Positions 43,275 to 48,450 of a DNA stretch of 48,450 nucleotides are shown here, in pieces. This DNA is from Actinomycetes bacterium. Lineage in GTDB: Bacteria; Actinomycetota; Coriobacteriia; Coriobacteriales; UBA8131. The notes below the pieces were generated by a model. It had not been told where the DNA came from and made no database searches. It saw only the letters and a list, made by a program, of their open reading frames with translations. A program made the position numbers and the translations under genes. How positions within the stretch are numbered: position 1 is the stretch's first letter; each line of letters starts with the position of its first letter. The stretch is taken from the NCBI GenBank assembly GCA_009787085.1, contig WRGR01000036.1, positions 1 through 48,450 of the forward strand, given 5' to 3'.

Positions 43275-43991
43275 CTAGATGCGCCGTCGGCTTCCAATGC
43301 TAATGACCATGCCGGTAAGCGAGCCTGCCAAGATAAGCCAACTCCAGATTGCCGGTGCGATCACTCCTGCGGTCAAAGACGGTGGAGCCAGCCACATTGC
43401 CCAAGCTCCGGAATTGCTGTATTTGTTCATTTGCACCGCTAAATAAATATCAGCAGCGAAAAAGGCTATGATGGCGAGAATAGAAACGATAGTCATCAGA
43501 ATAAAGAATCTGCCGTCGAATTCTCTGTTGAAAAACGTTTTCACAAGGTTTACTAGCGCCCAGGTTATGGCAACGATCCAAAGCAGGATGGCAACGACGG
43601 CAAAGGCGAGGATGTTGTCCCCGTAGGCTCCAAGGATAGACCCGGTATGGATCAAATCGATGAGAGATGCGCTTTTAGACGGAGCGTAGTGATGGGAGTA
43701 GCCGACCGTGACCGTAACACATGGTAGCAGGAGGGCACAGGCCCCCAGCAGCACACCCCATACGGAGAGTATTTTCTGCATGGTCGTCGAGTTTGGCTGC
43801 ACCGTTGATGTCATGTTCGGCTGGCCAGGGGTAGACGCAGAAGCCGGATAAACCGGGTTTTGGTCTGCCGGTGTTCCGGGGCCTATGACGGTGGGGCCTA
43901 CGGCGGCAGAGCTGGCGGCGAAATCATAGCCACAGCTGCTGCAGTATCTCGAATTACCGGTAGCCTCTTTACCACAGTTTGGGCAAAACAT
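43275..43991 (-). CDS. Zinc-ribbon multi-helix membrane protein
   Basis: Begins with a zinc ribbon (MFCPNCGKEATGNSRYCSSCG), then a Pro/Ser/Thr-rich linker to about residue 65, and four predicted transmembrane helices (GVLLGACALLLPCVTV; ILAFAVVAILLWIVAITWAL; FFILMTIVSILAIIAFFA; APAIWSWLILAGSLTGMV). No enzymatic motif. 238 residues. The same ribbon style occurs in the genes at 18953 and 44483, though those differ in the rest of the protein. The start is fixed by the ribbon beginning at residue 3. Confidence 0.75.
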   Translation of the reverse strand: MFCPNCGKEATGNSRYCSSCGYDFAASSAAVGPTVIGPGTPADQNPVYPASASTPGQPNMTSTVQPNSTTMQKILSVWGVLLGACALLLPCVTVTVGYSHHYAPSKSASLIDLIHTGSILGAYGDNILAFAVVAILLWIVAITWALVNLVKTFFNREFDGRFFILMTIVSILAIIAFFAADIYLAVQMNKYSNSGAWAMWLAPPSLTAGVIAPAIWSWLILAGSLTGMVISIGSRRRI

Positions 43992-44088
43992 AGCACTCCT
44001 TCTGTCATCGGTTCAGTTCTCTCTCCCAGCCATTACAGATAACATTATAGAGGAAGCTGTTTGTCCATTGCGTCGGATGCTCGTCTTG

Positions 44089-44133
44089 CTTGCAATCTGG
44101 CGCAACAGCATTGAATCGGCGTTTTCCTAGGGA
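44089..44133 (+). repeat. Interspersed repeat, best-preserved copy
   Basis: CTTGCAATCTGGCGCAACAG, then CATTGAATCGGCGTTTTCC and TAGGGA. The following bases to 44141 complete an imperfect palindrome (TCGGCG...CGCCGA) centred on CTAG. Used as the reference copy. Confidence 0.75.
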
Positions 44134-44327
44134 AGCGCCGAATAATCCCGAACTACGGCCATTGTCGGCTCCGGGCGGCAATCCTTTCTCCTGATCAGCA
44201 GGGCTAAAGATTGCGACTCGGGGTCGTGTGGGGCGGAATTGTGAGCTAATCGGCGCTTTTCTATGGAGGTTTTGGTCGGGGCTGTCAAGATCAGCCAACC
44301 CTAAGATAACAACCTAACATCTGTAAC

Positions 44328-44355
44328 TTGCAATACATCTAATTTGTAGTAGAAT
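44328..44355 (+). promoter_or_regulatory. Candidate promoter for the zinc-ribbon gene at 44483
   Basis: TTGCAA (44328-44333) and TAGAAT (44350-44355), 16 bases apart, in an AT-rich stretch about 130 bases upstream. The remainder of this 490-base gap holds only repeats. Confidence 0.4.
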
Positions 44356-44482
44356 ACGCTTGATACCGCAACTTACCCGCTTTCATGTTAGAGGCTTGCG
44401 GCAAGAGTCACCGACTTCAATGTGGGTTGTAAACATCAAAACCCGTGAGCCAATCAGGGGTAGATGAGGAAGGATCGGCACG

Positions 44483-45004
44483 ATGGGAATATTAGACAAC
44501 ATTCAAAGTGGTTTGAACAGAGGAGTAGACAGTGCCGGACGGGCGACACGGAAGATCCAGCTTAACGCCCGGCTCAAAGAAGTCGACAGGCGGCGTGATG
44601 AGCTGCTTGCCCAATTGGGGGCGAGTCTTTTCCAGGAAGCCAGGAATACCCCGGCGCTCTACGATCCACGCGAGTCCCTTTTCCGGTCAATTGACGAGCA
44701 AGATAGCGAGCGAAACACCTTGCTGGCCGAGATAGACAGTATCGATAAGCAGACCCAAGCAAGCACCATGGCCAAAACCATGACCACCTGCCCCAGCTGC
44801 GGCAAGAGCGTTAGCGTGGGTGATGCGTTCTGCACTGGCTGCGGCTTCAAACTTGACGATGGCAGTGCTGACAGCAGCGATAGTGCTGCTCCACAGAGAT
44901 TTTGCATCAGCTGCGGTACGCCCATGGTACCTGATATGAAGTTCTGCATGAATTGTGGCACTCAGCAACCTGAAGAGGTGTGTGCGGTGACAGCACCGAT
45001 CTAA
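44483..45004 (+). CDS. Coiled-coil protein with two zinc ribbons
   Basis: About 173 residues, soluble. An N-terminal charged helical region (residues 1-95, probably coiled coil: NARLKEVDRRRDELLAQLG, then IDEQDSERNTLLAEIDSID) is followed by two zinc ribbons, CPSCGKSVSVGDAFCTGCG and CISCGTPMVPDMKFCMNCG. No membrane helix. Function unknown; proteins of this form are usually annotated only as zinc-ribbon proteins. GGAAGG lies nine bases before the ATG. Confidence 0.75.
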   Translation: MGILDNIQSGLNRGVDSAGRATRKIQLNARLKEVDRRRDELLAQLGASLFQEARNTPALYDPRESLFRSIDEQDSERNTLLAEIDSIDKQTQASTMAKTMTTCPSCGKSVSVGDAFCTGCGFKLDDGSADSSDSAAPQRFCISCGTPMVPDMKFCMNCGTQQPEEVCAVTAPI

Positions 45005-45016
45005 TGCTGAAACCCA

Positions 45017-45060
45017 GTCATTGCGGTTTTGACCCGCAATCTTTCTCCTGATCAGTAAGG
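45017..45060 (-). repeat. REP-like repeat forming the dinB 3' end
   Basis: ATTGCGG...CCGCAAT hairpin (45020-45040) plus the CTTTCTCCTGATCAGTAAGG flank. On the minus strand it is translated as LTDQEKDCGSKPQ, the last residues of DinB, and contains its stop. Confidence 0.75.
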
Positions 45061-46466
45061 CGAAGCGGTGTCTTCTGCGTATGCAGCGGGTCTTTGTGGT
45101 CGTCTTTTTTCTGGCCGACTGTGCCGGTGTCGCGGTTTTTGAAGCGTAGCTCGCGGCCATAGCCTACGGCCTGTTCGCCGAAACGGTCACGCACCCTATC
45201 GGTGGCCTCCACCAGCGCAGGCTTGAGCTTCGGCGGTTTTTCCTGACTAGCAGCTGCGCTCTGGTTCACAGACGCTCCTGCTTCGACTACCGTTGCCGTT
45301 TCGTCTGCTGACCCGTCACCGTCGAACAAGCTCATCTGCCCCACACTGGCTCCGGGTACCTCACCGCCGCTGGCCGTGCTGCTCACCGCCGCCGCTGCTG
45401 AAAAGCCGGAGATCCCTATCCCCACCAGCCGTACCGCCTCGCCTGGCCGCCAGATCTGCGGCAGTAGCCGCACGGCCAGCGGGGCGAATACCTGCTCGTT
45501 GTCCAGCGGGTGGGGCATGGTGCGCTGGGCGGTGCGGATCGAGAGGTCGGTGTAGCGCAGCTTCAATGTCACTGTGTGGCCGGCCAATGCCTTGTGGCGT
45601 AGGCGGCGGCCGACTTTGGCAGCGATCATCACTATCGCTTGGCGCAGCTCCTCAGCTTCACTGAGGTCGGTGGAGAAGGTCATCTCGTTGGAGACGGACT
45701 TCACCGTGTCGTCTGCTTCAACTGGCGATGGGTCCACCCCCAAACAGCGATCCCGCATTAGCTCGGCGTTCTTCCCGAAGATGCTGTGCATCAGGATATC
45801 ATCGGCACAGGCCAGCTCGCCGAGGCTGTGGATGCCGAAGTCAGCCAAGCGGCGGGCGGCTGCTGGGCCAACGCCGGAAAGCACACGCACCGCCAAGGGC
45901 GCTAGGAAGGCCGCTTCGCCGCCGGGGTAGACAACTGTCAGGCCGCGTGGCTTGTCTTGGTCGGAGGCTATTTTGGCAACGGTCTTGGAGCTGCCCAAGC
46001 CGATGGAGCAGGTAATGCCGAGCGCTGCCACTGCCTCGATGATGCCTTGTGCCAGTTGTACTGGGTGGTCGCGGACGTAGTGCCCTGGCGAGACATCAAG
46101 GAAGGCCTCGTCGATCGAAACCTGCTGCAGCCGGGGCGACACGCTGGTGAGGACACCCATCACCTGTTTGGACATCTCGATGTAACGGGGGAAATTGCCG
46201 GGCGTCCAGATGGCCTGCGGGCAGAGCTTCTCGGCAGTGGTCGAGGGCATGGCCGAGCGCACCCCGAAGTGACGTGCCTCATAGGAGCAGGTGGCCACGA
46301 CGCCGCGGCGTTTCGAGTCGCCGCCGACGATCACCGGCAGCCCACGCCACTCGGGATGGTCAAGTTGCTCGACCGATGCGAAGAAGGCATCAAGGTCGAT
46401 AAGCATGATGGCCGGCCCATCCCAAGGCAGCATGGCCTCGACAGGTCTATGGGTGCGATCAGGCAT
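45018..46466 (-). CDS. dinB: DNA polymerase IV (DinB)
   Basis: Y-family translesion polymerase. The palm has IDLDAFFASVEQ and SIDEAFLDVS with the catalytic acidic residues; CSIGLGSSKTVAKIAS, helix-hairpin-helix VLSGVGPAAARRLADFGI and the little-finger domain follow. A beta-clamp motif QMSLFD lies in an Ala/Ser-rich linker near residue 380. ATG 46466 follows GGAG at loose spacing. 482 residues, against about 350-420 usual; the end (about residues 450-482) is low-quality and its final part is translated from a REP-like repeat, so the native gene probably ended earlier. An SOS box lies 17 bases upstream. Confidence 0.93.
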   Translation of the reverse strand: MPDRTHRPVEAMLPWDGPAIMLIDLDAFFASVEQLDHPEWRGLPVIVGGDSKRRGVVATCSYEARHFGVRSAMPSTTAEKLCPQAIWTPGNFPRYIEMSKQVMGVLTSVSPRLQQVSIDEAFLDVSPGHYVRDHPVQLAQGIIEAVAALGITCSIGLGSSKTVAKIASDQDKPRGLTVVYPGGEAAFLAPLAVRVLSGVGPAAARRLADFGIHSLGELACADDILMHSIFGKNAELMRDRCLGVDPSPVEADDTVKSVSNEMTFSTDLSEAEELRQAIVMIAAKVGRRLRHKALAGHTVTLKLRYTDLSIRTAQRTMPHPLDNEQVFAPLAVRLLPQIWRPGEAVRLVGIGISGFSAAAAVSSTASGGEVPGASVGQMSLFDGDGSADETATVVEAGASVNQSAAASQEKPPKLKPALVEATDRVRDRFGEQAVGYGRELRFKNRDTGTVGQKKDDHKDPLHTQKTPLRLTDQEKDCGSKPQ

Positions 46467-46483
46467 CACAGGCAATCTCCAAG

Positions 46484-46497
46484 CGAACAGGTGTTCG
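46484..46497 (-). promoter_or_regulatory. LexA (SOS) box in front of dinB
   Basis: CGAACAGGTGTTCG has the CGAAC-N4-GTTCG form of the Gram-positive SOS box, a perfect inverted repeat in its arms. It ends 17 bases before the dinB ATG, a repressing position. Supports damage-inducible control by a LexA that is not in this window. Confidence 0.8.
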
Positions 46498-46536
46498 TAT
46501 ATCTCCCATAGTAACACAGGCGTTGGCGGCGTGCAT

Positions 46537-46565
46537 TTGACGAAACGAGCAAGTTGCCGTAGCAT
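46537..46565 (+). promoter_or_regulatory. Candidate promoter for the ABC transporter
   Basis: TTGACG (46537-46542) and TAGCAT (46560-46565) with a 17-base spacer, 40 bases before the ATPase ATG, divergent from dinB. Confidence 0.55.
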
Positions 46566-46605
46566 TCGAGAATATAACAGTTGAACGTTGAGCGAGGGGA
46601 GTAAC

Positions 46606-47499
46606 ATGGCGGTAATCGAGATCGAGTCCTTGGTAAAACGCTTCGGGAAGGTGTCGGCCTTAGACGGGGCTACTCTTTCTGTGGAGCCAAGCGAGGTTTA
46701 CGGGTTCATCGGCCCCAATGGTGCTGGTAAATCCACCACTATCCGCGTCTTGTTGGGGATTTTGAAGGCCAATGCCGGCTCGGCGCGAATCTTCGGTGCC
46801 GATGCTTGGCGCGATGCGGTGGCCATCCACAGGCGTATCGCCTATGTGCCCGGTGATGCCAACCTTTGGCCGAACCTTACTGGCGGTGAGGTCATCGACC
46901 TCTTTTTACGGCTGCGCAAGTCAGGGCAGCGCCGCTATCGCGACGAGCTTATCCAGCGCTTTGACTTCGACCCCAGCAAAAAGTGCGGCAGCTACTCTAA
47001 GGGCAACCGCCAGAAGGTGGCCCTGATCGCGGCTTTTTCCTCTGATGCCGAGCTGTTCATCCTCGACGAGCCGACCAGTGGCCTAGACCCTTTGATGGAG
47101 ATGGCCTTCCGGCAATGTGTTTCCGAGGTCAAAGGGCGAGGTGCGACGGTCTTCCTCTCTAGCCATATCCTTTCTGAGGTGGAGGAGCTCTGTGACCGTA
47201 TCTCGATTATCCGCCAAGGCCGGATCATCGACACTGGCAGCTTGGACGAGCTGCGCCACCTGACCCGCAACCGGGTCAGCATCACTGTGGCTGACCCCCG
47301 TGAGTTCGAGGGGCTGGAGAGTCTGCCGGGGGTTTACAACCTGAGCCTGGACGATGCTGAGAGCACCGCCCGCTTCGATATGGATAACAGTCAGACGACG
47401 GTGGTGCTCGGCTTATTGGCCAACCGGCGCGTCACGCACCTCTCCTGCACACCGCCGACCCTCGAAGAGCTCTTCATGAGCCACTACGCAGGCAGGTGA
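46606..47499 (+). CDS. ABC transporter ATP-binding protein
   Basis: ATPase of an ABC-2 type exporter. Walker A GPNGAGKST (near residue 39), Q-loop near VPGDANLWPNLTGGE, a signature YSKGNRQKV (a Lys-Gly variant of LSGGQ), Walker B LFILDEPTSGLDP and the switch His in SSHIL. The C-terminal part (about 220-297) is the regulatory extension seen in CcmA/DrrA-like proteins. ATG 46606 follows GAGGGG; the TTG at 46588 is rejected. 297 residues. The permease starts six bases after its stop, so they form one exporter. Substrate unknown; the family is often linked to drug or lipid export. Confidence 0.9.
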   Translation: MAVIEIESLVKRFGKVSALDGATLSVEPSEVYGFIGPNGAGKSTTIRVLLGILKANAGSARIFGADAWRDAVAIHRRIAYVPGDANLWPNLTGGEVIDLFLRLRKSGQRRYRDELIQRFDFDPSKKCGSYSKGNRQKVALIAAFSSDAELFILDEPTSGLDPLMEMAFRQCVSEVKGRGATVFLSSHILSEVEELCDRISIIRQGRIIDTGSLDELRHLTRNRVSITVADPREFEGLESLPGVYNLSLDDAESTARFDMDNSQTTVVLGLLANRRVTHLSCTPPTLEELFMSHYAGR

Positions 47500-47505
47500 G
47501 CTGCG

Positions 47506-48450
47506 ATGCTTGGGGCAGCTGAGCCTGCAACCTGGCGTAACGGCATCAATCGGCGATCTTTGGCTATTCAAGGCTCGCTTGGGCTGATCCGCTTTATCCT
47601 CCGCCGTGACCGTCTTTATCTGCCGTTATGGATAGTCGCCGTGGTTATCGTAAACGTTGCCTATGCTACACAGATGTCAGATTTTCTCGGTGATGATGCC
47701 TCTCGGCAGGCATTGTTGGAGATGCTCAAGAACCCGGCAATGGTCGCCATGATGGGAGTAAGCTACGGCACCGAGATCGGCCAGCTATACGCGCAGTTCA
47801 TGCTGATTTGGGCGGCAGCTCTGGCGGCCGTCTTCAACATCATGCTGGTCATCCGGCACACGCGCAAAGACGAGGAAGAAGGGCGTCTGGAGATGCTCTC
47901 TTCGCTACCGCTGGGCAGGAATGCCCAGCTTGCCGCGACATTGGCTGTTGCCTTGCTTGCCGACCTGCTGATTGCCGGGTTTTCCAGTGCCTGTTTTGCG
48001 GCCATCGACATCCAAGGTATCGGTGCTGGCGGCGGTGCGGTGATGAGCTTTGCAGTAGCTGCCACCGGCTTTGCCTTTGCTGGCTTGGCGGCCTTTGTTG
48101 CCCAGCTCTGTGCGACCGCCAAGGTGGCCAACGCGCTGGCCTTTGTCGCCCTCGGGGCGGCCTATCTGCTGCGCGCTATGGGTGATGTTGCCAACGAGGC
48201 GCTGGCCTTGGCCTCGCCGCTTGGCCTAGCAGAGCGTGTTCAAGCCTGGGCGGCCAATTTGGCTTGGCCGATAGCGGTATTGGCCGCCGAAGGTTTGGCG
48301 TTTTTCGCGCTGGCTTTCGTGTTCTCTTCGCTGCGTGATGCCAATGCTGGCATCCTGCCCGCCCGTCTGGGCCGCCGCCATGCCAGCCCTTGGCTGGCCG
48401 GCGACTTGGGGCTGGCATGGCGGCTGACTCGCAGTTTGTCTATCGGCTGG
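47506..48450 (+). CDS. ABC-2 type permease, 3' end outside window
   Basis: Frame is open from ATG 47506 to the window end (315 codons). Several hydrophobic helices are visible (LPLWIVAVVIVNVAYA; FMLIWAAALAAVFNIMLVI; LAATLAVALLADLLIAGFSSACF; VMSFAVAATGFAFAGLAAFVAQL; WPIAVLAAEGLAFFALAFVF). RHTRKDEEEGRLEMLSSLPLGR resembles the cytosolic loop of large multidrug/polyketide exporter permeases. The first about 20 residues, EPATWRNGINRRS and neighbours, are encoded by an interspersed repeat (47524-47566). The older start could be the TTG at 47560. Partner of the preceding ATPase. Confidence 0.82.
   Translation, partial: MLGAAEPATWRNGINRRSLAIQGSLGLIRFILRRDRLYLPLWIVAVVIVNVAYATQMSDFLGDDASRQALLEMLKNPAMVAMMGVSYGTEIGQLYAQFMLIWAAALAAVFNIMLVIRHTRKDEEEGRLEMLSSLPLGRNAQLAATLAVALLADLLIAGFSSACFAAIDIQGIGAGGGAVMSFAVAATGFAFAGLAAFVAQLCATAKVANALAFVALGAAYLLRAMGDVANEALALASPLGLAERVQAWAANLAWPIAVLAAEGLAFFALAFVFSSLRDANAGILPARLGRRHASPWLAGDLGLAWRLTRSLSIGW
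47524..47566 (+). repeat. Interspersed repeat inside the start of the permease gene
   Basis: CCTGCAACCTGGCGTAACGG, then CATCAATCGGCGATCTTTGG, aligns with the reference copy at 44089 at most positions. It is read as permease codons. Confidence 0.65.

Overview
The window looks like a chromosomal core region of a moderately high-GC bacterium, most likely an actinomycetote of the class Coriobacteriia or a close relative. That is an inference from gene order (obg-proB-proA-nadD-yqeK-rsfS; asp23-fakA-recG-rsmD-coaD; tgt-secD-secF; recJ-rel; hemW-hrcA-dnaJ), from a RecJ protein fused to a RecQ-like helicase, and from frequent GTG/TTG starts. Almost all genes are housekeeping. No rRNA, tRNA or CRISPR array was seen.

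Layout. 1-5622: obg (cut by the window edge), proB, proA, nadD, yqeK and rsfS, tightly packed and mostly overlapping, for ribosome assembly, proline and NAD synthesis. 5623-6650: an AT-richer scar holding a broken DNA cytosine-C5 methyltransferase and, on the other strand, a broken DUF234-type ATPase. 6656-8012 (minus): rpsT and a homocysteine methyltransferase. 8258-13755: asp23-like gene, fakA-like gene, recG, rsmD, coaD. 14079-16170: a cold-shock gene with its terminator, then queH and tgt, two steps of queuosine tRNA modification. 16348-18904: secD-secF, closed by a strong hairpin terminator. 18953-19708 (minus): a zinc-ribbon membrane protein. 19898-28597: recJ-helicase fusion, rel, an MBL-fold hydrolase and pcrA. 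28969-34789: rpsA, lepA, dusB, hemW. 34948-37626: a lipoprotein with seven repeats facing an XRE-family regulator. 37920-41258: short hrcA, dnaJ, mtaB. 41460-45004: an anchored beta-propeller protein and two more zinc-ribbon proteins. 45018-46466 (minus): dinB behind an SOS box. 46606 to the end: an ABC ATPase and the start of its permease.

The most unusual feature is a family of short interspersed repeats. Each has a head close to TTGCAATCTGGCG followed by a hairpin centred on CTCCCTAGGGAG. About ten full or partial copies lie between or at the edges of genes. Several touch coding signals: one appears to supply the Shine-Dalgarno of mtaB, others the stop codons of recG and tgt, and one the N-terminal codons of the ABC permease. 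A second hairpin repeat (ATTGCGG...CCGCAAT) encodes the tail of DinB. Several conserved enzymes (ProB, the FakA-like protein, RecG, PcrA) carry Ala/Gly/Ser/Asp-rich inserts at domain junctions, which looks like a lineage habit.
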